Part shown: positions 1 to 7,333 of the stretch, in pieces | Layout of the letters: every line of letters starts with the position of its first letter | Position numbering within the stretch: the first letter of the stretch is position 1 | From: Allomuricauda sp. | Lineage (GTDB): Bacteria > Bacteroidota > Bacteroidia > Flavobacteriales > Flavobacteriaceae | Assembly (NCBI RefSeq): GCF_013911645.1 | Contig: NZ_JACESV010000001.1 | Coordinates: 1,298,055 to 1,362,054 of the forward strand | DNA: 64,000 nucleotides | Direction: 5' to 3' | Notes under the pieces: generated by a model | Database searches by the model: none | Seen by the model: only the letters and a program-made list of their open reading frames with translations | What the model was told of the DNA's origin: nothing | Translations under genes and position numbers: made by a program

Positions 1-2006
1 AATGTATCGTTCAGGGCAATATCCCCCTCTTCCTCCATTTTCATGATCATGGGCAAGGTGGAGAGGATTTTCGTTAGCGAAGCCAGGTCGTAAATAGATT
101 GTTCTGTGATACGCTCCTTGGATCGATAGGTGGGTTTACCAAAATTCTTGTCGTAGACAACCTTTCCCTTTCTGGCAATCAATACCTGTGCCCCTGGAAA
201 CATCAGGGAATCCAGTCCATGTTGCACCAAGGTATCGACCTCGGCCAAAAGTTCGGAGCTCATCCCCACCCGTTCTGGAATACTGTACCCCAAACGTTGA
301 ATGGGCTCAACATCAACACCTGTGCCCACTGGAAACTCGCCATGGGCCGATACGGGCAGTTTGCCCGATGCCCCAATGGCACCAAAAATAAGCTCGGCCA
401 CCTTTTTCTGCGCTATCCTGCTATTTTGATAGCCCACCACTAGCCCGTCCACGGTATCAAAATTGAGGACATCCAACAAAGCGTACGGCCTAGCGAACAA
501 GGCCAAAATGGTGTTACTGGTCCGCAAACGGGATATTTCCTCCAGCCAAAAAAGCTCGTTCTTTGAAAATTTGTAGCCTTTCCAAGGACTTGAATTGTCC
601 TTATGGAAACCGATGATGACCAAATTATACTCCGCCAGCTCCTTTTTATACTGGGCAATATCCTTGGCCTTGATATGGGTTACTTTATAATATTTGTTCA
701 ATGATGCATGAAAAGTGGCCCCGGAATCGTCCCCAAAATGCACATAAGCAATTTTCTTGTTATCCAGTTTTTTGATGGGCATCAACGAAAAATTGTTTTT
801 GGCCACCGTAATGGCGGCTTCAATGGCCTCCTCGTAAACCACATCGTTTTCAATGCTGTTCAAATCTTCAAGGAGGTTTTCCAAACGTACGGGCCGATAA
901 TTGTACAGACCTGCCTTGTACTTGGCCATCAATATTTTTTTGACGGACTTGGCTAATCTTTCCTCCGTGACCACACCATCGTTATATGCCTTTATGAAAG
1001 TTTCTTTGGCCTTGAGCACGTTTTCCGGCATCAACAATAAATCATTCCCTGCCAAAAAGGCCTGCAATTCCACCTCGCCTTCGGGGGCAAAGTCCGAAAC
1101 TGCCTTCATGTTCAAAGCATCGGTGATGACCAAGCCTTTAAATCCCAATTGGTTTTGCAACACTTCCGTAACTATGTTTTTGGAAAGTGTTGATGGGTGT
1201 CCCTCCCTTGGTTCCAAACTAGGCACATCCAAATGGGCCACCATGGTAGAGCTCAATCCAGTGCTCATTACTTCTTTGAAAGGATACAGTTCAATCGAAT
1301 CCAATCGCTCCAAAGATGAGTTGATGATGGGCAAGGATTTGTGTGAGTCGGTAGCGGTGTCGCCATGTCCGGGAAAATGTTTACCACTGGTGAGTACGCC
1401 TGCTTTTTCCATGCCCCGAACAAAGGCCCTTCCCTTTTCTGCCACATTTTTGGGGTCTTCGCCAAAAGAACGGTTACCTATGATGGGGTTTTGCGGATTA
1501 TTGTTCACGTCTAAATCCGGGGCAAAATTAATGTGTACCCCAAGACGTTTGGCGTGTTTTCCGATCTGATGCCCCACCTTTTCCACAACGGTACTATCCT
1601 GGATCGCCCCCAGGGTCATGTTCCACGGAAAAGCGTAGGTGGAATCCAAACGCATGGCCATGCCCCATTCGGCATCGGAACCAATGAGCAATGGCACTTT
1701 GGATGCAGCTTGATATGCGTTGGTCAATTGTGCTTGTTGGACAGGTCCCCCCACTAAAAAGATGACCCCTCCAATACCTTCGGATGCGACAAGGTCCCTT
1801 ACCCTATCCGTTGCGGATTTACTTTGGTTCGATGCAACGCTCACCATAAACAACTGTCCTATCCGTTCTTCAAGCGTCATGTTTGCATAGTGGTTCTCCA
1901 CCCATGCCATTTGGGCCACGGAGTCTTTAACGACCAACGGGTTAAATTGCCCGATAGCTTGTAAACAAAACAGTAGAAAAAGGGGGAGATGGAGATTTAT
2001 CCGCAT
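1..2006 (-). CDS. GH3 beta-N-acetylglucosaminidase fused to serine hydrolase (3' part outside window)
   Basis: Predicted secreted or periplasmic enzyme that combines a glycoside hydrolase family 3 domain of the NagZ type with a C-terminal class C beta-lactamase-like serine hydrolase. The reading frame starts at ATG 2006 with a hydrophobic signal peptide (about residues 1-20) and stays open to the window edge, at least 668 residues. KHFPGHGDT lies at residues 209-217, the NagZ-type motif carrying the catalytic His, and the likely nucleophile Asp is D296 in ITDALNM. DLASLTK at 640-646 supplies the Ser-x-x-Lys signature of the serine hydrolase domain, so the fusion is read through in one frame. 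NagZ homologues release GlcNAc from peptidoglycan fragments, which makes cell-wall turnover the likely role. It is last in a minus-strand train that begins with an amidase gene. The end of the protein is not visible. Confidence 0.9.
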   Translation of the reverse strand, partial: MRINLHLPLFLLFCLQAIGQFNPLVVKDSVAQMAWVENHYANMTLEERIGQLFMVSVASNQSKSATDRVRDLVASEGIGGVIFLVGGPVQQAQLTNAYQAASKVPLLIGSDAEWGMAMRLDSTYAFPWNMTLGAIQDSTVVEKVGHQIGKHAKRLGVHINFAPDLDVNNNPQNPIIGNRSFGEDPKNVAEKGRAFVRGMEKAGVLTSGKHFPGHGDTATDSHKSLPIINSSLERLDSIELYPFKEVMSTGLSSTMVAHLDVPSLEPREGHPSTLSKNIVTEVLQNQLGFKGLVITDALNMKAVSDFAPEGEVELQAFLAGNDLLLMPENVLKAKETFIKAYNDGVVTEERLAKSVKKILMAKYKAGLYNYRPVRLENLLEDLNSIENDVVYEEAIEAAITVAKNNFSLMPIKKLDNKKIAYVHFGDDSGATFHASLNKYYKVTHIKAKDIAQYKKELAEYNLVIIGFHKDNSSPWKGYKFSKNELFWLEEISRLRTSNTILALFARPYALLDVLNFDTVDGLVVGYQNSRIAQKKVAELIFGAIGASGKLPVSAHGEFPVGTGVDVEPIQRLGYSIPERVGMSSELLAEVDTLVQHGLDSLMFPGAQVLIARKGKVVYDKNFGKPTYRSKERITEQSIYDLASLTKILSTLPMIMKMEEEGDIALNDT

Positions 2007-2269
2007 AAAAATCTTGTCTAAGACCTGAACTTATTGGCAATAAAAATATTGCATTTCATCGAGGAAAGCATAAGATTTAAGATAATTTAAGAGTGTAGCG
2101 CTTTAGTTGTTGTAATTCTCTGTTCTACTAAAATCCCAAAAAGCAATATATCCCGTTCGTAGGCAAAGACAGGTGCCGAGAAGTGTCTGTGGTCAATGAA
2201 AAAATCTCGGTGTTGGTTTATGCCTTGAAATCAATCGAATTTAAAGGTTTGACGTCCAGTATTTAAAAC

Positions 2270-2752
2270 CTATACAAACCTGGAGTGCCAACTTTCGCTG
2301 GCAGGGACTTCCCAATGGTCCAAATATTCCTGTTTTGTGGCCACCAAGTTGTTAAAAACAATGGTGTTCGGGGAAACCGATTTGGCCTTGGCCATTTTCT
2401 TGAAATCTTTTAGGGGCTTGTAGGCAATGTATTCACCTTGTTTGAAGGATACGTTCATCCTGTCCAGCAATTCTACATTGTATTGCTGCTCCAGACTTTG
2501 GATAAAGTGTACCGAAGCGTCAATGGAGCAACCCGATGCACTTACATTGGTCTGGTCCAATCCGATAACGATAAATCGCTTGTACTTTATCTCGAATCCG
2601 GCATGTAAATTACTGCCATGTGCGGTCCATTCCTTTAGGAAAGCTGTCAGGCCCTCTTCCAGTTCCTTCAGTTCTTCTTCGGTAAAACTCCTATTGGATT
2701 GATAGATCCAAACTCTGGAGTGGTCTGGCAATTCATTGAAATCTGCTAGCAT
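2270..2752 (-). CDS. Conserved Bacteroidota protein (often labelled 'ABC transporter ATPase')
   Basis: A 160-residue cytoplasmic protein resembling a flavobacterial family that databases tend to label ABC transporter ATPase. I see no Walker A (GxxGxGKS), no Walker B and no ABC signature, so that name is not supported by the sequence and the function is unknown. It starts MLADFNELP, has an acidic helix around residues 24-45, no signal peptide and no membrane segment. It lies 77 bp downstream of the Fe-S protein on the same strand and 263 bp upstream of the GH3 fusion start, so it probably belongs to the same transcript. Confidence 0.8.
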   Translation of the reverse strand: MLADFNELPDHSRVWIYQSNRSFTEEELKELEEGLTAFLKEWTAHGSNLHAGFEIKYKRFIVIGLDQTNVSASGCSIDASVHFIQSLEQQYNVELLDRMNVSFKQGEYIAYKPLKDFKKMAKAKSVSPNTIVFNNLVATKQEYLDHWEVPASESWHSRFV

Positions 2753-2767
2753 TTTTTTGTTTATTTC

Positions 2768-2811
2768 GGTCTCGACCGCCTACCCATATTCGGGAGACAT
2801 GCGCTCGACCT
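2768..2811. repeat. Possible REP-like imperfect palindrome
   Basis: The stretch between two minus-strand genes has GGTCTCGACC near one end and GCGCTCGACC near the other, around a CCC/GGG hairpin core. The motif GAGCGnAGTCGA, which resembles short palindromes common in flavobacterial genomes, appears here in an interrupted form; a cleaner copy sits in the rRNA spacer at 63735-63756. The assignment rests on pattern resemblance only. Confidence 0.3.
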
Positions 2812-2829
2812 GACATGTTTATATTCAAT

Positions 2830-3621
2830 TTATAACCCTTGGGAACTTGCCAATAGTTCGGCTACGTCCAAAACGGTGACACTATCTTCTTTTTCATGTG
2901 CTTTTATCCCATCCGTCATCATGGTATTGCAATATGGGCAAGCTGTTGCAATAATATTGGGGTTGGTTTCCAAGGCATCCTTGGTACGCAATACGTTAAT
3001 GTCCATATCCCCTTTTTCGGGCTCCTTGAACATTTGGGCACCTCCCGCCCCACAACATAGGGCAGTTTTCCTGTGTCGTTTCATTTCTACCAATTCAGCA
3101 CTGGTCTTGCCGAGCACTTCCCTTGGTGCATCGAAAACGGAATTGGCCCTGCCCAAATAACAGGGGTCGTGGAAAGTAATGCGTTTTCCCTTGTATCCGT
3201 CCCCCGAAATGGACAAACGCCCGTCATCAATAAGTTCTTTGAGATATTGTGTGTGGTGGACCACATCATAATTACCGCCTAAACTTGGGTATTCGTTTTT
3301 TAAGGTATTAAAAGAATGTGGATCGCAGGTGACTATCCGTTTTATTTCGTAGCCATTCAACAATTCTATGTTCATCATGGCCTGCATTTGGAACAAAAAT
3401 TCGTTGCCTGCCCTTTTGGCTACATCACCCGTGGAACTTTCCTCGGTGCCCAAAACGGCAAAATCCACATTGGCCTTGTTCAACAATTTCACAAAAGCCC
3501 TTGTAATCTTTTTGGCACGATCATCGTAACTGCCCGCAGAGCCTACCCAAAACAAAATTTCCGGCTGTTTGCCCTCTGCCATAAACTCTTGCATGGTCTT
3601 TACCTTCAATTGTTCGCTCAT
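2830..3621 (-). CDS. (Fe-S)-binding CCG-domain protein, HdrB/LldE-like
   Basis: Soluble 263-residue electron-transfer protein of the cysteine-rich (CCG) family found in heterodisulfide reductase HdrB, GlpC and LldE. The C-terminal CCG domain is intact: C154 in HDPCYLG, C189-C190-G191, then C228 and C231 in ACPYCN. The N-terminal half looks degenerate. The first motif reads VGSAGSYDD and the second EESSTGD, with Ser where this family usually has Cys, leaving C99 as the main cysteine there. It lies 10 bp after the membrane Fe-S protein on the same strand. Together they look like a membrane-anchored redox module that passes electrons between the quinone pool and an unidentified partner. Confidence 0.85.
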   Translation of the reverse strand: MSEQLKVKTMQEFMAEGKQPEILFWVGSAGSYDDRAKKITRAFVKLLNKANVDFAVLGTEESSTGDVAKRAGNEFLFQMQAMMNIELLNGYEIKRIVTCDPHSFNTLKNEYPSLGGNYDVVHHTQYLKELIDDGRLSISGDGYKGKRITFHDPCYLGRANSVFDAPREVLGKTSAELVEMKRHRKTALCCGAGGAQMFKEPEKGDMDINVLRTKDALETNPNIIATACPYCNTMMTDGIKAHEKEDSVTVLDVAELLASSQGL

Positions 3622-3631
3622 AGTACTAGAT

Positions 3632-4957
3632 TTATTCGTTTACCCAATTTAAACGGTCCATTTGATTGTAGGGCCAAGGGGCTCCGTTGTTCTCTATGTT
3701 GGACATCATATTGTTCAGTTCGGTAGGGGCTGCCGATTGTTCCATGACCAAATACCTGCGCATTTCCACGATAATGGACAAAGGATCTATGCTTACGGGA
3801 CAGGCTTCTACGCATGCGTTGCAGGTGGTACATGCCCAAAGTTCTTCGTGACTGATATAATCGCCCAACAACTGTTTGCCATCGGGAACGAACTCGCCCT
3901 TGTTGGCGTCCATAATTTTGCCCACTTCTTCCAAACGGTCGCGGGTATCCATCATAATTTTCCGTGGCGATAGCTTTTTTCCTGTCTGATTGGCCGGACA
4001 TTCCGAAGTACATCGTCCACATTCGGTACAGGTATAGGCGTTGAGCAGTTGTACCCAGTTCAAATCCATGACATCGGAGGCTCCGAATTTTTCGGGTTCC
4101 GCTGCTTCATCTTCCGCTGGTGCGGCAAAGGGGTCTGCATCGGGGTCCATCATCAATTTTACCTCTTTGGTGACGGATTCCAGGTTATTGAACTGTCCCT
4201 GTGGCTTTACTTTTCCATAATAGGTGTTCGGGAAGGCCAAAAGGATATGCAAATGTTTTGAGTAATAGAGGTAATTCAAAAAAGCCAGAATGCCCAAAAT
4301 ATGCAACCACCATGCCGTTCGTTCCACCAATATTAAAGAAGATTCGGAAAGCCCATCAAACAATGGAACAATAAACTGGCTCACAGGAAAGGACCCTGCT
4401 TGCACATAATGTTCCGCCCCTATCTGTTGCAACTGAAAATCCGTGGCGTTCATGGTCAAGAACAAAAGCATCAGCACAAACTCGATGTAGAGAATCATGT
4501 TCCCATCGGTCTTGGGCCACCCCTTCATTTCGGGTTTTATAAAACGTTGTATTCTGATGATATTTCTTCTAATCCAGAAAACCACTACGGCGACAATGAC
4601 CAAAAGTGCCAATATTTCAAAAGACCCGATCAAAAAATTGTACACGGGCCCCAAGGGAGAAAACAGCCTGTGTGTTCCCAAAAGGCCATCGAGGATAATC
4701 TCCAGCACTTCGATATTAATGATAATGAATCCCACATAAACAATAACGTGCATAATCCCGGCAATGGGGCGCACCACCATTTTGGTCTGTCCCAAAGCTA
4801 TCTTTGCCATGTTTTTCCACCGTTGGGATTTATTGTCGCTCACATCAACATCCTTTCCTAGTTTGATATTTCTGGACAACTTTTTAACATTGCGGGCAAA
4901 GAACCCAATGCCCACGATAAGGGCCACGGCAAAAATAATGTTGGGCAAATATTCCAT
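3632..4957 (-). CDS. Membrane-anchored 4Fe-4S dicluster protein
   Basis: A 441-residue protein with an N-terminal membrane part of about five hydrophobic helices (roughly residues 5-22, 62-85, 105-128, 152-170, 210-232), resembling the heme b subunit of nitrate or heterodisulfide reductases. A cytoplasmic ferredoxin-like part follows with two complete 4Fe-4S motifs: C310, C313, C316, C320 and C376, C379, C382, C386. The ATG follows directly on the stop codon of the MCE gene, so the two are probably translationally coupled. With the following CCG protein it forms an HdrDE- or GlpC-like quinone-linked redox unit; the donor and acceptor cannot be told from sequence. Confidence 0.88.
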   Translation of the reverse strand: MEYLPNIIFAVALIVGIGFFARNVKKLSRNIKLGKDVDVSDNKSQRWKNMAKIALGQTKMVVRPIAGIMHVIVYVGFIIINIEVLEIILDGLLGTHRLFSPLGPVYNFLIGSFEILALLVIVAVVVFWIRRNIIRIQRFIKPEMKGWPKTDGNMILYIEFVLMLLFLTMNATDFQLQQIGAEHYVQAGSFPVSQFIVPLFDGLSESSLILVERTAWWLHILGILAFLNYLYYSKHLHILLAFPNTYYGKVKPQGQFNNLESVTKEVKLMMDPDADPFAAPAEDEAAEPEKFGASDVMDLNWVQLLNAYTCTECGRCTSECPANQTGKKLSPRKIMMDTRDRLEEVGKIMDANKGEFVPDGKQLLGDYISHEELWACTTCNACVEACPVSIDPLSIIVEMRRYLVMEQSAAPTELNNMMSNIENNGAPWPYNQMDRLNWVNE

Positions 4958-5944
4958 TTACTGATTTTCTTTTAGTCCCGTAGAATCTTGCTGTTCTGCA
5001 GGATCGTTCTCGGGGAGCGTGTACTCCTTTTGCTTTTTACCAAATACGGATACATTGACGTAACGCTTGGGGTTTAGCCTAAAATCCTGCAACAATAGAT
5101 CCAACTCCCTTGATGCCTCGGCCAAATTGTTATAGAGTGCGTCGTCTTGGTGCAATTTGCCCAAAGAGCCCTCGCCCCTTTCTATTTTGGCCAATATGTC
5201 GTTGAGCTTTTCCACGGTAGTCTTAAACTCGGTAAGGGTTCCACCAAGGTCGGAGTTTACCAAGGAATCGGACAGTTTTGAAAAATTGGAGGTGATATGA
5301 CTTACATTTTTCAAGGAACTATCCAACTGCATTTTATTGTTGTCCAGCAAAGTGTTCAGATGATCCGCGCTTCCCTTAAAGGATTTTACCAGCTGATTTA
5401 ATGAAACTATGGTTTCTTGAAGCTGTTTTTTGGTGGGATCGTCCAATATTTGGTTCACATTCATTAATAATGAATCGGCATTGGACACCGCTCCTTCCAC
5501 CTTCATCTGTAATGGTGTCAATTTTTGTTGTACCAACTCAGTGATTCCCGGCTTTATTTTGGATTGTAGCGTATCGCCCGATTTTGCCCTTGGTGCTTCA
5601 TCAAAGACCGGCACTATTTGAACTCCTTTCCCCCCAATGATTCCAGTATCAAAAAGTTCGGCAATACTGTTTTCGGAAAATTCGAATTCATTGTTAATGG
5701 ATAAAGTCACCAGCAATTTACCGGAACTGTCCTTAAAGCCGATATTGGTGACGTTTCCCACATTGTATCCGTTAATGGAAACCTGGGTCCCGGGCTGCAA
5801 TCCGCCTACATTGTCGTAAACAGCGTAAAAAGTCTTGTTGTTCTCAAAAAGTGGAGAGGATTTTAAGTAGCTAAGCCCAAAAATGAAGGCTACGATTCCA
5901 GCGACTACGATAATCCCAGTTTTGATTTCCCTGGATAGTTTCAA
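4958..5944 (-). CDS. MCE (MlaD) family lipid-transport protein
   Basis: A 328-residue protein with one N-terminal membrane anchor (about residues 10-26), then a single MCE domain (about 37-115, containing VGGLQPGTQVSINGYNVG) and a long helical segment with coiled-coil character up to about residue 280. MCE proteins form hexameric rings that carry lipids across the periplasm, as MlaD does in phospholipid trafficking. No MlaE permease or MlaF ATPase is next to it in this window. It stands between the amidase gene (65 bp upstream) and the Fe-S genes (no gap), an arrangement I recall from other Flavobacteriaceae. Confidence 0.88.
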   Translation of the reverse strand: MKLSREIKTGIIVVAGIVAFIFGLSYLKSSPLFENNKTFYAVYDNVGGLQPGTQVSINGYNVGNVTNIGFKDSSGKLLVTLSINNEFEFSENSIAELFDTGIIGGKGVQIVPVFDEAPRAKSGDTLQSKIKPGITELVQQKLTPLQMKVEGAVSNADSLLMNVNQILDDPTKKQLQETIVSLNQLVKSFKGSADHLNTLLDNNKMQLDSSLKNVSHITSNFSKLSDSLVNSDLGGTLTEFKTTVEKLNDILAKIERGEGSLGKLHQDDALYNNLAEASRELDLLLQDFRLNPKRYVNVSVFGKKQKEYTLPENDPAEQQDSTGLKENQ

Positions 5945-6009
5945 AAGATTCGGTTTATGGTTTAAACAAATTTAGGAATAATTATAACAAGAGTACTTTT
6001 GAGAGCATT

Positions 6010-7203
6010 CTACTTTAATGTATCCGTAATGGGAACCCTTACCCCGTTCTTGTATGCCACAATGTACGATGTGGTATAGCCTTTGGCATCCGCATTTTTC
6101 TTCAACCTCTTGGCCTCTTCATAAGTATTTGCATTCCCGTACATATACCGGTACAGGTTCTTATAGGGCTCCTTGGACAATTCGCCCAGGCCATTAAAGT
6201 TACTTCCATTGAGTGCAATATTTTTTCCACTGGCCATCAATTGCACTTTGAACACTATTCCCGTCTCTTCTTTGGCTTTCTTTTCTTCATGCTGGACCCC
6301 GGAAGATTTCTTTTCAGGCTGTTTCTCTTTTACTTCTTCTTGCTTTTTTGGGCCATCCGTTGGTACGGTAGTAGCTATTTTATCCTCCTTTACTGGAGGG
6401 GTGTCGTCCACTGGTGTGGATGTAAACCCCATATCCTCTTTATAGGCCAACACGGCATCGGCAATGGCCTTTCCCATTTCCTCCTGTCCTTTTTTGGAGT
6501 TAAGATAGCTTCCCTCGTTTTTATTGGTCAAAAAACCGGCTTCCACCAAAACACTGGGCATAAAGGTTTGGTGCAGTACGATGAACCCTGCTTGTTTTAC
6601 CTTTCTATCCTTGCGCTTGAGTCCTTTGGTAAAATTATCCTGCAGCTTTTTTCCCAATTGTATGCTCTGGTCAAGAAACTCTTCCTGCATAATGGTTAGG
6701 CCTATCACAGATTCTGGGGAATTAATATCGTACTCCGCATATCGCTGTTCGTAATCATCTTCCAAATAAATTACGGAGTTCTCCTTTTTGGCCACTTCAA
6801 AGTTTTGACGATTGGCATGCAGCCCCAACACATAGGTTTCCGTTCCGTAGGCGCTGGAATTATGTGCATTGCAATGTACCGACACAAAAAGATCGGCATT
6901 GGCCTCGTTGGCGATATCGCCCCTTACGAACAAATCGACAAAGGTGTCATCGTTCCTGGTATAGACTACTTTTATATCGGGGTGCTTTTCCAGCTCCTTC
7001 CCTACTTTTAGGACAATGGCCAGGGCTATCTCCTTTTCTAGGTACCCATTTCCAATATTCCCCGGGTCGTGCCCACCATGCCCTGCATCCAAGACCACAA
7101 CAAATTTATCTTTGGGCAATACCTCGGTATCATTTTTGTTAAAAGAGGTCAAAGAAAGGACCAGAAGTAGAAAAACTAAAAATGCTAACCGACTTTTATT
7201 CAT
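6010..7203 (-). CDS. N-acetylmuramoyl-L-alanine amidase (AmiC/Amidase_3) with C-terminal SPOR-like domain
   Basis: Zinc amidase that cleaves the bond between N-acetylmuramic acid and the peptide stem of peptidoglycan, acting in the periplasm during septum splitting. The chosen start is ATG 7203, which gives 397 residues beginning with a signal peptide; an open frame reaching back to 7386 would add a sequence of no family resemblance and overlap lptD. Zinc ligands are visible as H42 in LDAGHGG, E56 and the His in SVHCNAH, with the catalytic Glu in LVEAGF. A low-complexity linker rich in Lys, Glu and Pro leads to a SPOR-like region (about residues 315-397) of the kind that binds denuded septal glycan. 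It is the first gene of the minus-strand train and divergent from lptD. Confidence 0.92.
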   Translation of the reverse strand: MNKSRLAFLVFLLLVLSLTSFNKNDTEVLPKDKFVVVLDAGHGGHDPGNIGNGYLEKEIALAIVLKVGKELEKHPDIKVVYTRNDDTFVDLFVRGDIANEANADLFVSVHCNAHNSSAYGTETYVLGLHANRQNFEVAKKENSVIYLEDDYEQRYAEYDINSPESVIGLTIMQEEFLDQSIQLGKKLQDNFTKGLKRKDRKVKQAGFIVLHQTFMPSVLVEAGFLTNKNEGSYLNSKKGQEEMGKAIADAVLAYKEDMGFTSTPVDDTPPVKEDKIATTVPTDGPKKQEEVKEKQPEKKSSGVQHEEKKAKEETGIVFKVQLMASGKNIALNGSNFNGLGELSKEPYKNLYRYMYGNANTYEEAKRLKKNADAKGYTTSYIVAYKNGVRVPITDTLK

Positions 7204-7279
7204 AAGAACTGAGTAATTATAGCGTTCATTAATGGTTAAAAATATCGTAATCACCAATAAGTAGAACAAAAAATATATG

Positions 7280-7287
7280 TAAGTTTG
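7280..7287 (+). promoter_or_regulatory. Candidate -7 box for lptD
   Basis: TAAGTTTG matches the Bacteroidota -7 consensus TAnnTTTG and stands 46 bp before the TTG start of lptD in the 130-bp divergent region. No clear TTTG -33 box is visible at the usual distance, so this is a moderate call. Confidence 0.35.
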
Positions 7288-7333
7288 AGGCCAAAAACTG
7301 GGCCAAACTAGCACAAAAATAGGATTTATCACG

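Noticed and set aside
901..1569. 222-residue plus-strand open frame
   Set aside because: It runs antisense to the GH3 fusion, has no family features and the opposite frame holds clear catalytic motifs.
2007..2269. Possible small RNA or gene in the 263-bp gap
   Set aside because: No ORF, no strong hairpin with T-run and no promoter box could be supported.
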